A stretch of 36,377 bases of DNA, from NCBI GenBank assembly GCA_964343305.1, contig CAYFJO010000059.1:1-36377 (forward strand), read 5' to 3'. The notes under the pieces are model-generated. The model was not told the origin of the DNA and did not search any database. It saw only the letters and a program-made list of their open reading frames with translations. This document shows, in pieces, positions 7,907-16,659 of the stretch; position 1 is the first letter of the stretch; every line of letters starts with the position of its first letter. Source of the DNA: CAYFJO01 sp964343305. Its GTDB lineage: Bacteria > Planctomycetota > Planctomycetia > Pirellulales > Pirellulaceae. Both the position numbers and the translations under genes were made by a program.

Positions 7907-10900
7907 ATGGCCGACAGACTTCGGACATATCGAGGAACGTACCGCGGCGACATCCGTGCGATCGCCGTGAGCGGAGGGGCGATGCATTTCGTCACCGTCC
8001 ATCCGGAAGGTGTCGACACAGATCTTTATCGTCTGGACGCGCAAAAGTTCGGCCTTCGTTCCGCCAGGCTGCCTTGTGCGGGGCTGGCCATCGTCTCCGA
8101 TGCCACGGCCGTCTGGGTCGCTGGCAGCAACCGCCGAGTGTATCGCTGCGATTCAAACAACCTGAGTCAAGCAGATCTCGGCCTCGAACTCAGCGCCGAC
8201 CCTGAATCACTCGCGCTGCTTTCGAATGATCGACTCGCGATCCTCGCGGGATCGGAATTGACGATCATCGATCGCAACAACGGACAGCAGTTTCAAGTCT
8301 TGGCACTTTCCGAGGACGGTTCGGCTCTGGCACACGATCCGTCCGGCAACTGGCTCGCCGTCGGCACCGCGCGCGGCAATGTGTCGATCTTCGAATCCGA
8401 AGGCAAATCGGACTTTACACTCAGTGACACACAGCAACTACACGAAGGCCCCGTGACCGCACTGTTGTTCGAAAACGACGAGCTACGATTCTTCTCCGCC
8501 GGGGCCGACCAAAAATTGCTGCACACACACGCACGCGGCCGCCTCGAACCGGAAGACAAAGGCCGCGGCAACAATCACAAAGACAATATCACGGCCATGA
8601 TCCACGGCCCGTCGGATCGTATCTTGACCGGCAGCCGCGACGGTACCGTGAAGAACTGGCCGCGCGTCGGAAGAGTCCAGCCATCGACCACCGACAAAGG
8701 CGTCTCGTCCGTTACAAACATGGCGCTCGTCACAATCGAGACCAAGCCGCACCTGCTCCTCACCTGCGACGACAACAGCATCCGCGTCTTCCCGTTCGAC
8801 GAAACGGCCAAAGTTGATTCGCCGATTTACAAAATCCTCGACACGTATGCGCTGGCAAGACATCAGTTCGACCAGGACGAAGTCGAACGCCGCCAAAACG
8901 CACTCACGCGACTGGCTGGCTACAACGACACCCGTTCAATCGAGATGATCGCCAACCGCGTCAGCGACGACAGCGATCATGAGCTGCGTCGCAAAGCCGC
9001 CGAGTTGCTCGGCGATTCGGGGCATCCGCGCGCGGCCAAGCTGCTGGAAAAACATCTCAAACACAGTGACGAAGCTGTCCGTCTCGTCACGCTCACTGGC
9101 TTGCGAAAACTTGTCGGCCCGAGCGAACTCCGCCCGCTGACGCTTGCCATCAAGGCGGGCAAGGCCGACGTCGGAGTCGCCGCCGTCGAAGCACTCCAGC
9201 AACTTGCCGCGACCGACGATCAGGCTCACGAGCTGCTGGTCAAAGCAACCGGCGCGGAGACGTTCGAAGTGCGCCGAGCCGCTTTGTTTGCTCTCGAACA
9301 AATCCACACCGGGGCGACACCCGAAGCCAGCTTGCTCGCGCTCGCATCCGATTACGAAGACATCCGCCGCCTCGCGCTGATCCGCATTTACCAGCGCAAT
9401 TTGCTCGACAACTCGCAGGCTCGCAGTGCCGTTCGTCGCTCGTGCGAAGACGAGCATCCGTCGGTGCGCCACACGTCGTTTTTGCTTTCGCTCCTGGCGC
9501 GGCCACAAATTGTCGTTGCACTGCGTGCTCGTGACGCGGAACTTCACCGGCAGCTTCACGAGTTGGAAACGTTCCAGGCAACCGGGCCCGTCAAGAAGAC
9601 CGCCGGCGAGACAAAACGAAAGCTCGGCGAGATGTCCGTCGACGAAACGTTGGCGGCCGCACGTGGAAAAGCACGGCTGCCGGCCGAAGTTGCCGACGAG
9701 TCCTATTTCGCCGCCGACCCACAAGCACCGCTGTCGCCACAGCCAGCGGTCACAACAACGGCGCTCGAACCAGCGGACTACGAACCGCTGTTGCAAGCGA
9801 TGGCCAGCTGGTCGTCGGACACGTGTTTGTTTGGCGCGCGATGTCTTGCGTTGCTGGGCGATACACGAGCGTTTGGTGTGTTGCTGCAACTGAGCCGCGA
9901 GGAAAATGCGAAAGCACGAGCGGATGTGTGCCGCGCGTTTGGTGCGTTGAAAGACCCGCGATGCATCAATCGGCTGCGCAGCATGTTGAACGACGCGGCC
10001 GCGGAAGTTCGCGATTCGGCATTCACCGCGCTCGCAGAACTTTATTCAAATCGGCTGCTGGCGGTCGAGGCGGCATTGAGCTGCCCGTTTGAAGACATCC
10101 ATCGTCGTGGGTTACAGGTGTTGGTTGAGGAGCTACGTGAGCCGAACGCGCTAGCGTCGGGTAAAGCCGGTGATGCACCCGTGGCTAGCGCCATCGGCTC
10201 ACAGACTCTCGATTTGTTGGTCCGCGCGCTGAACGACAATTTCAAATCCGTCCGCAACGAGGCGTTCAAGACGTGCCTGAACCTCAAAGTCGCCGGCGGC
10301 GATGCCGGCACGTTACGTTTTGTCCTGCGCAGCATCCACGCCGACATCCGCCGCGAAGTGCTGACCGAGGTCATGGCCCAGCGGACCGAAGATTGGGCGT
10401 GGCAGTTGCTGCTTGAATTTTTTTACGATCCCGATCCGCGGCTGCGCAAAGAGGCGTTTGACTTTGCCCTCGACAAGTCCAAAGACGAAGACTTCGGGCC
10501 GCTGGAATCGGCGCTGGCATCGCGATTCGAAGACACGCGGCTGCGAGCGACACAGGATCTCGCCAAACGTCACACGGATGCGTCGCAGAATCTGCTCGTC
10601 AAAGTGCTCGGCGACCAAGACAAGGACGTGCGCCGAACCGCGATCGAGGCGTTGATCAGCACCGACGCCGTGGACGCACTCGCGGTCGCGTTGTCGAGCC
10701 AATTTGTTGACGTCCGGCTGCAAGCTGCCACGGCCCGAGCGCGTCATGGCGATTCGGCAGCGCGCGAACCGCTGGTCGATCTGGCAACCGCTGCCGAGCC
10801 GGAAGAAGGGGAAGCGGGCGAGAAACGAGAGCTGTGGCAAACGAACGTCACGTCGGCGCTCGAAGGCTTGACCGAGTTGGGCGATCCGGCGACGCTGCCG

Positions 10901-13900
10901 CACATCGTGCCGCTGTTGCACAGCCCGCACGCATCGATTCGCCGCGCCGCGGCAAAGACATCCGCTTGGATTTCCCGTAGCGAAGAGGCCGACTCGCTGC
11001 GGGCTGCTTTGCAACACGCGGACCAACATGTGCGACACTACGCGGCGCTCGGTCTCGCATTGTGCGGCGATGCGTCGTCCGTGCCGCTGCTGTTTGCGCC
11101 CACGAAAGCAAAGAAGTCGAAAACGAAAGGCAATGTCAAACAGGCACTTGGCGCGGTCAAAGGCAGCAGTTTTGCGGAGAACATAGACGCGATTGAATGC
11201 CATGTCGCGGCGCATCCGCACGACAGCGTGAGCGAGATTGCCGACGCTTTGCGACATCAAGCGTCGCTGTCAAACCCGTTCATCGCCAAAGTCGTTGCCG
11301 CGATCGAGTCGCAGCAGGACAAGGTCAGTTCGACAGGGCTCGAATTCGACATGAGCGTCGGAACACCAGACGAACGGCTGGTGGCAGCTTTTGTTCTGGG
11401 CAACGCTGGCGAAGATTATCTCATCAGTTTTTTGGACAGTGACGACGAGCGGCTCTGGGGCCAGGCGTTGATGCTGCTGTTGATCCTCGACCTGAAACAG
11501 AATCGCAGCGTGCCGCGAGGTTGCCTAGCCTGTCTTGCGTCGCGACATCCGCGCGTCCGGCTGGCTGCCGCCGCCGCGATCGATTGTTATGCGGACCGGC
11601 AGCGATTCCTCGATTTCATTGTCACCAAAATGAACGATCGAGGCGACGACAAGAAGCCGTGGGAAATCGCGACCGCGACGGTGGACCAGTTTGCTGATTT
11701 GGCCGTGTTCGCACAGCCAAACATTCGCGCTCGAACCGTCGCGTTATTCGATTGGCTAAGCCACGAAAAACAAAACGGTTGGGACCAGGCGTGGACAGTT
11801 CACGAAGCGCGTTTTCGCGGCCAGTTCGCTCATGTACCAACGTCCGTGCAACCGATTTCCGCGACAGACCAGCAATCGAGCGAACAATTCCGACAACTCG
11901 CCTTCGGCGCCTACGTCGGCCTTGTCCGCGAGCAAGGCACGTCGCACTCCGAGCGACAGCAATCGAGCCTTGGCCCCGCGATCATTGCCATCCGTGTCGC
12001 AGCCGTAAACCGATTGATGGAGTTAGCTCAAACCGACACGCAGTTCGAAGTCGCCGCGCGGCCGGTGTTGATTCAGGCACTCAGCGATCCGAATCAGCCT
12101 GTTCGGTTTCGAGCGTTTGAGCATTTGAAAACGCTTGGCATGGACCGCGCGGATCTAGGGGCTGAAGCGCTGCAAGCTGGCTCGACCGACATCGGTGTCG
12201 CGGGACTCGAACTGCTGATCGAAGGTGCCGAGCCCGCGCGGCTGCAATCGATCCTCGAAGAAGTCATGATGACGCGCAACGACCATCTGGCCACCGAGGC
12301 CGCCAAGCTTTTGATTGAACGGACCACGATGGTCGCCGTTGCCACGAAAGGACTTGGTGCGTCATTCGATGAACTTCGCCAGCAATCCGTCCGTTGGCTG
12401 TCGGATGATTACGACAAGAACGACTCCGCCAAGGCAGCTTTGCGCGAAGCGATGTCGTCCCGATACCGCGCGGTCCGCCGTGCCGCGGCGATCGACTTGG
12501 CAACGAAAAAGGATTCCGCCGCGTTCGACACGCTGGTCGAATTGTTGAAGTCGGACGACAAGGGTGAGCAAAAACAGATCATCAACGGCCTCGAAGCCTT
12601 GGACGACGATCGAGTGGGCGATGCGCTGATTGATCGCGTGGAAAACGATCCCGGTTCGACGGCACATGTCGACCGCCTGCTGCAAGCGGCCGGCAACTGT
12701 CGCAAACTCTTGGGCATCGATCGTTTGTTGCGATTGATGGAAAAGGAAGAACTGCGTAACGATGCGTTTCGCGCCGCGTGGACGATCAGCGGTTTTGACC
12801 AGACCTTGGTCTACGAGTCTGATGAAATGATGGGCAAAATCTATTCGCGAGACGAGGTGTGGTACATCGTCAACAATAGTTGGTGTGCCCGGCAGTGTTT
12901 TGACGCACCTCCACCCGAATCGCTCAAGCCGCAACATCCACGGCACGGCGAGGTAATTGCCCGCTTGCTCCAGCGATGCTTTCAACTTGCCGAAACAAAA
13001 TACGCCGCCAATTTGCTCGAAGCGGCGATCTGGTCACACACCAGCGAAGTGGATCCGGTGATGTCCGTGCTGGCGTCTCATCCGTCGGACGAATTCCGAA
13101 ACGCCGTTATCGAAACAATCGGTTGGCGAGTTCGACATCGGGCCGCTCCGACTGAGCCGCTCGAACGAGCGCTCGAACATCGCGACCCGAACACGAAATT
13201 CCTCGCCGCTGAATGGTTGGCCAGAGCGGGCCGCGACAACGGGATCAATATTCTGTTGACCGGCATCGAATTGATGGCCGACGTCAATCATCAGTGCCAT
13301 GCGATCGAAGCACTCGGCGAATTGGCCGACGAACGGGCGCTGGACGTGTTGCTCAAGTACGCCAATAACGACGGTCACGTTTTGCAGGAACCGGCGGCCG
13401 AAGCGATCGGGCATCTTGGCAAGTCGAGCAAAGCCGACGAGATCCTGGAAATCCTCAAACGATTCGCCAAACGCGAAGATGGCGTTGCTGAACGGGCATT
13501 TCGCGGCCTGCGTTGGTTCGACACACCGAGCGGCTGGCAGTTGTTGCGAGATGGTGCCGAAAAGGGTCATTGGACGTCCCAAACGGCGATCGAGATGTTG
13601 TCATACAACGACGAGCCGGTGACGCGCGACCTGTTGTTGAAAGTCGTTTTGAGGGGCGACGACGGCGAGTTGGTGCGGAAAGCACATACGAGCGCACGAC
13701 GATTATTCGGCGCGGAGTCGCTAGAACCAGATTACGCCTACTTGAAGCACGAAGACGTATTCGAGCAGGATCATGATCCTGATCTTGAGATTCTGGATCG
13801 TGTCTGCACGCAAGGTGATCCGGCGCGGATTTTTGAGATCTATCCTGGGTCGGACGAGTTTGTCGAAGAGCGGTTGCGGTCGTGCCTGTTGAATCGTGAG

Positions 13901-14725
13901 ATGTTGCCGGTCAATGAAGCGGTCACGGCGGTCGAAAGCAACCGGGCTGGCACGGCGAAACTGGCGGCTCACATTCTCGGTCGAGCGGACATGGCTGGCA
14001 CAATCGCCGGCCCGGCACTCGAACGTGCGATTGACCATTGGCAAGCGGAATGGGCCAGTGCTCGCAAGCGGATGTATCGCGATCAATACGAATATGAACA
14101 GAAGGCGGAGGAGATAGCGAAGTGTCTCGGGTGGCTCATGTGGGCGGCCGGACAACTTGGCGTCGCGCGACACTCGTTGCTTTCGTCCGCCGAACCGTTT
14201 GACGATCCCAAAGCACGCCAGGTTCGGCTGGCCGCGCTGTCAGCGCTGTGCGAAGGGGACGTCGATGGTGCGGTTTGTTCGGTTCTCGAATCGGCGGCGC
14301 TGGACGAGGATCACGAGATTCGCGCGTTCGCCAACACGATGCTCGCCGAACACAATCCCAGTCGCGCATCGGCGCTGGCGGGCGAAGTTTTGTCCGACCG
14401 CGTGAGTTTCAATCGACTTGCAAGACAAGCGGACGTTGACGTCGGGCAAGTCGTGCTCAGCGCGGCGCCGCAAGCACACTACCAACCGATCGCCCTGCCG
14501 CATTTGATTGCGACCGCCAACACAGAAGTGCTTAACGCGGTCGCGGTCGACGACCAGTTGCCCGAATCGACTAGGCTCGGCGCGATCGAGGGTCTGGGAC
14601 GAATTGCAACCGAAGGTGCCGAAGCACGACTGAAGGCCTTTGGCGAATCCGAAGAAGACGAAACACTTCGCAAAGCGGCGTGGCGAGCGGTGCGGCGATC
14701 ACAACGACAAAGAGAGAGGAATTAG
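7907..14725 (+). CDS. Giant 2272-aa WD40-propeller plus HEAT-repeat protein
   Basis: The N-terminal ~310 residues show WD40-like beta-propeller blades: HEGPVTALLFENDELRFFSAGAD, then KDNITAMIHGPSDRILTGSRDGTVKNW, then HLLLTCDDNSIRVF. From about residue 330 to the C-terminus runs a long array of HEAT repeats, such as HELRRKAAELLGDSGHPRAA, EVRRAALFALEQI, KDVRRTAIEALISTDAVDAL and HVRHYAALGLALCGDAS. No signal peptide, membrane segment or catalytic motif was seen. The ATG at 7907 is preceded by GGAA and lies 14 nt after a hairpin. The role is inferred to be a protein or nucleic-acid scaffold or sensor working with the neighbouring SWIM and reverse transcriptase proteins. At 10137-10202 a palindromic repeat has been absorbed in frame into the coding sequence. 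Confidence 0.85.
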   Translation: MADRLRTYRGTYRGDIRAIAVSGGAMHFVTVHPEGVDTDLYRLDAQKFGLRSARLPCAGLAIVSDATAVWVAGSNRRVYRCDSNNLSQADLGLELSADPESLALLSNDRLAILAGSELTIIDRNNGQQFQVLALSEDGSALAHDPSGNWLAVGTARGNVSIFESEGKSDFTLSDTQQLHEGPVTALLFENDELRFFSAGADQKLLHTHARGRLEPEDKGRGNNHKDNITAMIHGPSDRILTGSRDGTVKNWPRVGRVQPSTTDKGVSSVTNMALVTIETKPHLLLTCDDNSIRVFPFDETAKVDSPIYKILDTYALARHQFDQDEVERRQNALTRLAGYNDTRSIEMIANRVSDDSDHELRRKAAELLGDSGHPRAAKLLEKHLKHSDEAVRLVTLTGLRKLVGPSELRPLTLAIKAGKADVGVAAVEALQQLAATDDQAHELLVKATGAETFEVRRAALFALEQIHTGATPEASLLALASDYEDIRRLALIRIYQRNLLDNSQARSAVRRSCEDEHPSVRHTSFLLSLLARPQIVVALRARDAELHRQLHELETFQATGPVKKTAGETKRKLGEMSVDETLAAARGKARLPAEVADESYFAADPQAPLSPQPAVTTTALEPADYEPLLQAMASWSSDTCLFGARCLALLGDTRAFGVLLQLSREENAKARADVCRAFGALKDPRCINRLRSMLNDAAAEVRDSAFTALAELYSNRLLAVEAALSCPFEDIHRRGLQVLVEELREPNALASGKAGDAPVASAIGSQTLDLLVRALNDNFKSVRNEAFKTCLNLKVAGGDAGTLRFVLRSIHADIRREVLTEVMAQRTEDWAWQLLLEFFYDPDPRLRKEAFDFALDKSKDEDFGPLESALASRFEDTRLRATQDLAKRHTDASQNLLVKVLGDQDKDVRRTAIEALISTDAVDALAVALSSQFVDVRLQAATARARHGDSAAREPLVDLATAAEPEEGEAGEKRELWQTNVTSALEGLTELGDPATLPHIVPLLHSPHASIRRAAAKTSAWISRSEEADSLRAALQHADQHVRHYAALGLALCGDASSVPLLFAPTKAKKSKTKGNVKQALGAVKGSSFAENIDAIECHVAAHPHDSVSEIADALRHQASLSNPFIAKVVAAIESQQDKVSSTGLEFDMSVGTPDERLVAAFVLGNAGEDYLISFLDSDDERLWGQALMLLLILDLKQNRSVPRGCLACLASRHPRVRLAAAAAIDCYADRQRFLDFIVTKMNDRGDDKKPWEIATATVDQFADLAVFAQPNIRARTVALFDWLSHEKQNGWDQAWTVHEARFRGQFAHVPTSVQPISATDQQSSEQFRQLAFGAYVGLVREQGTSHSERQQSSLGPAIIAIRVAAVNRLMELAQTDTQFEVAARPVLIQALSDPNQPVRFRAFEHLKTLGMDRADLGAEALQAGSTDIGVAGLELLIEGAEPARLQSILEEVMMTRNDHLATEAAKLLIERTTMVAVATKGLGASFDELRQQSVRWLSDDYDKNDSAKAALREAMSSRYRAVRRAAAIDLATKKDSAAFDTLVELLKSDDKGEQKQIINGLEALDDDRVGDALIDRVENDPGSTAHVDRLLQAAGNCRKLLGIDRLLRLMEKEELRNDAFRAAWTISGFDQTLVYESDEMMGKIYSRDEVWYIVNNSWCARQCFDAPPPESLKPQHPRHGEVIARLLQRCFQLAETKYAANLLEAAIWSHTSEVDPVMSVLASHPSDEFRNAVIETIGWRVRHRAAPTEPLERALEHRDPNTKFLAAEWLARAGRDNGINILLTGIELMADVNHQCHAIEALGELADERALDVLLKYANNDGHVLQEPAAEAIGHLGKSSKADEILEILKRFAKREDGVAERAFRGLRWFDTPSGWQLLRDGAEKGHWTSQTAIEMLSYNDEPVTRDLLLKVVLRGDDGELVRKAHTSARRLFGAESLEPDYAYLKHEDVFEQDHDPDLEILDRVCTQGDPARIFEIYPGSDEFVEERLRSCLLNREMLPVNEAVTAVESNRAGTAKLAAHILGRADMAGTIAGPALERAIDHWQAEWASARKRMYRDQYEYEQKAEEIAKCLGWLMWAAGQLGVARHSLLSSAEPFDDPKARQVRLAALSALCEGDVDGAVCSVLESAALDEDHEIRAFANTMLAEHNPSRASALAGEVLSDRVSFNRLARQADVDVGQVVLSAAPQAHYQPIALPHLIATANTEVLNAVAVDDQLPESTRLGAIEGLGRIATEGAEARLKAFGESEEDETLRKAAWRAVRRSQRQRERN
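10137..10202. repeat. Palindromic repeat inside the HEAT-protein coding region
   Basis: The arms 10137-10162 and 10177-10202 match as an inverted repeat at 22 of 26 positions. The shared core is GTGAGCCGA, then CGCTAGC, then GGGT. It resembles the GAGCCG...GCTAGCG...CGGCTC palindromes found in planctomycete intergenic DNA. Here it is read in frame as about residues 744-766 (EPNALASGKAGDAPVASAIG), an Ala/Gly/Ser-rich loop between HEAT helices. The reading frame is intact on both sides. Confidence 0.8.
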
Positions 14726-14731
14726 ATTAGG

Positions 14732-14802
14732 TGTGTGCCACTGGCTCTGCCAGTGTCTTGCTGTCCATTCGAAACATGCACTGGCAGAGCCAGTGGCACA
14801 CA
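14732..14802. repeat. 24-bp perfect inverted repeat between the HEAT and SWIM genes
   Basis: The arms 14732-14755 and 14779-14802 are perfectly complementary over 24 bp, with a 23-nt spacer. Each arm is also self-complementary (CACTGGC-TCT-GCCAGTG). It occupies most of the 89-nt gap between the stop of the giant HEAT gene and the ATG of the SWIM gene. It would form a strong hairpin in the operon mRNA 12 nt before that ATG. A GTG at 14731 opens a frame through the repeat into the SWIM gene, but the encoded peptide is repeat-derived and unlikely to be native. It may be a dispersed repeat, or less likely part of a retron RNA. Confidence 0.85.
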
Positions 14803-14814
14803 GTTCAGAATCAG

Positions 14815-16659
14815 ATGGTTGACGAAAAACAACAACCCGACACAACACCGATCGACGTCAGCTACGCCGGCGCGAGCGGATTGGAGTCCAGCGACGGACT
14901 GTCCAAGCTCAAGTTGTTTGGCAACATCGCTCGTGATCCCGTTCAATTGTCAGGCCGGTTGCGAGACCCGTTGCGGTTGCGCGAGGCATTGTCCGCCGTG
15001 CATGCGATCGTCGGCAGCGACTATCGGTATGTGCCCAAGGACCGCAGCGCCTATCAAGCCTATCGTCGAATGAAAAACGAGTCGGCCGGCATGAACGCCT
15101 GGCAGGCACAGCAGCAGTATTTCGATTGGCTGATGCGAAACGACCCGACCGCGTGGCTGATCCTTGACCCGATCATTTCCGTGCATCCGGATCAAGTCGT
15201 TTTCGAAGTGTTCAGCAAAGACGAAGGGGCATACGCCAAACTCGGTGTCGACCTGAAAGCGTTCGACGTCGAAGGTGCCCCGGTCTTCGGCACGACAAAC
15301 ATCGATTTCAGCGAATCGCTGGTCGCCGGCATCAACCAGATGCGCAGCTACCGTCAAACGATTTTGTCAATCGGCCAGAAAGCCGTCGAAGTGGAAACCA
15401 ACGGCGGCGACACCGTGCTGGAAAAGCAAATCAACGTGCCCGATTCGTGGATTCGCGGATTTCTGCAAGTTCAATCGGCCGCCACGTTGCCGAGCGAGTC
15501 GTTTTGCCTGGCGCCGATCGACATGTATAACGTGCTCAGACAACTGCGGCTGCACGCAGATCAAAAGGGCAAACGGCGCGGACTGCGGATCGAACTCGTA
15601 CCTGGCGAGTATCCACGGCTGGTGCTCGAGCCGTGGGAGATCGTCATCGAAACAGCGACCGAAAAATACGCCGGGCGAATGGCCAAAATCATCCGCGTTT
15701 GGGGCCGGCGGCGGTTGATGCTGATGCGCCGTTTGCTGCCGTTCGTTTCACGGATCGACGTGCATGTACTGGGAAGCGGACTGCCCAGCTTCTGGGTGCT
15801 GCGAGCGGGTGCGTTTCATTTGACGCTGGGATTGACGGGCTTCACTTCATCGAACTGGTCGCAGGCGGTCAGTTTTGATCTGCTGTTGCCGCGCAAAACG
15901 CAGTCGAGTGAACCGCTTGAGCGTGTCGTAAAACACTTGTCGACGAAGTGGCTTGATGACGAAGCGGGCATTTCGGCGGCCACCGGGCTGTGCGGCGAAG
16001 CGCTTTTGGAAGCGTTGCAAACGGGTTGTCAGCAAGGCCAGCTCATGTTCGACATCGCTTGCGGCGTTTATCGGTTGCGACCCTTGACGGACGAGCCGCT
16101 GGATTTGGAGAAGCTGGAATACCGCAACGTGCGCGAGCGAATCGCTCATGGATTGTTACATCGCGGAGATGCGGTGGTGATCGAGTCGGAGAATCGTATT
16201 TTCGGCACTGGCTTGGAACTGACCGGCAATGTCGACGTGGTGGAAGATCGCCGTGAATACCGGCCACAGATTCTGATTGCCGAAGAAGGTCATGTCACCA
16301 AGGCCGAATGCACGTGTTCGTTTTTCCGCAAACAAGGTTTGAAAGCAGGACCGTGTGAGCACTTGATTGCCCTTCGATTGGCTTATGCAAAGCGTGAGGC
16401 CGAACTCGAGCAAAGCGGAGATGCGCGTGAGACAGCGACTGTGGAAACGCGCACATACAGCAAGCGAACTGGCGAAAGTGAAAACGTTTGTCAATTAACG
16501 CTGGACCGCAAGCGAGTGAAAATCCGCTGGGGCGAGGCGGGAACGAATTTGCGACTGCAGACTCTGCAATACAATTCGTCTGACGAAGCTCGCGATGCGT
16601 ACTTTTCGCGTGTTGATGAATTGGAGACGAGCGGATTCCTAGATGCGACAAGTGGGTAA
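14815..16659 (+). CDS. SWIM zinc-finger protein with C-terminal WGR-like domain
   Basis: A 614-aa protein of the retron-type operon. A SWIM zinc-binding motif is complete: Cys499-x-Cys501, twelve residues, Cys514-x-His516 (CTC...CEH). SWIM domains bind DNA or proteins. The last ~70 residues (RVKIRWGEAGTNLRLQTL, then SSDEARDAYFSRVDEL) look like a WGR domain, a nucleic-acid-binding fold known from PARP-type proteins, with Trp572-Gly573 kept. The middle (residues ~150-440) is a mixed region that I recognise only as SWIM-associated and possibly winged-helix. I chose the ATG at 14815 because the longer GTG frame (14731) translates the inverted repeat. Its stop overlaps the reverse transcriptase start (TAATG), so the two are probably translationally coupled. 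It probably corresponds to the SWIM component that I recall for retron type XIII. Confidence 0.85.
   Translation: MVDEKQQPDTTPIDVSYAGASGLESSDGLSKLKLFGNIARDPVQLSGRLRDPLRLREALSAVHAIVGSDYRYVPKDRSAYQAYRRMKNESAGMNAWQAQQQYFDWLMRNDPTAWLILDPIISVHPDQVVFEVFSKDEGAYAKLGVDLKAFDVEGAPVFGTTNIDFSESLVAGINQMRSYRQTILSIGQKAVEVETNGGDTVLEKQINVPDSWIRGFLQVQSAATLPSESFCLAPIDMYNVLRQLRLHADQKGKRRGLRIELVPGEYPRLVLEPWEIVIETATEKYAGRMAKIIRVWGRRRLMLMRRLLPFVSRIDVHVLGSGLPSFWVLRAGAFHLTLGLTGFTSSNWSQAVSFDLLLPRKTQSSEPLERVVKHLSTKWLDDEAGISAATGLCGEALLEALQTGCQQGQLMFDIACGVYRLRPLTDEPLDLEKLEYRNVRERIAHGLLHRGDAVVIESENRIFGTGLELTGNVDVVEDRREYRPQILIAEEGHVTKAECTCSFFRKQGLKAGPCEHLIALRLAYAKREAELEQSGDARETATVETRTYSKRTGESENVCQLTLDRKRVKIRWGEAGTNLRLQTLQYNSSDEARDAYFSRVDELETSGFLDATSG

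Noticed and set aside
14731..14814. N-terminal extension of the SWIM protein from a GTG at 14731
   Set aside because: The extra 28 residues are translated from an inverted repeat, and the ATG at 14815 gives a natural start, so the extension is unlikely to be native.
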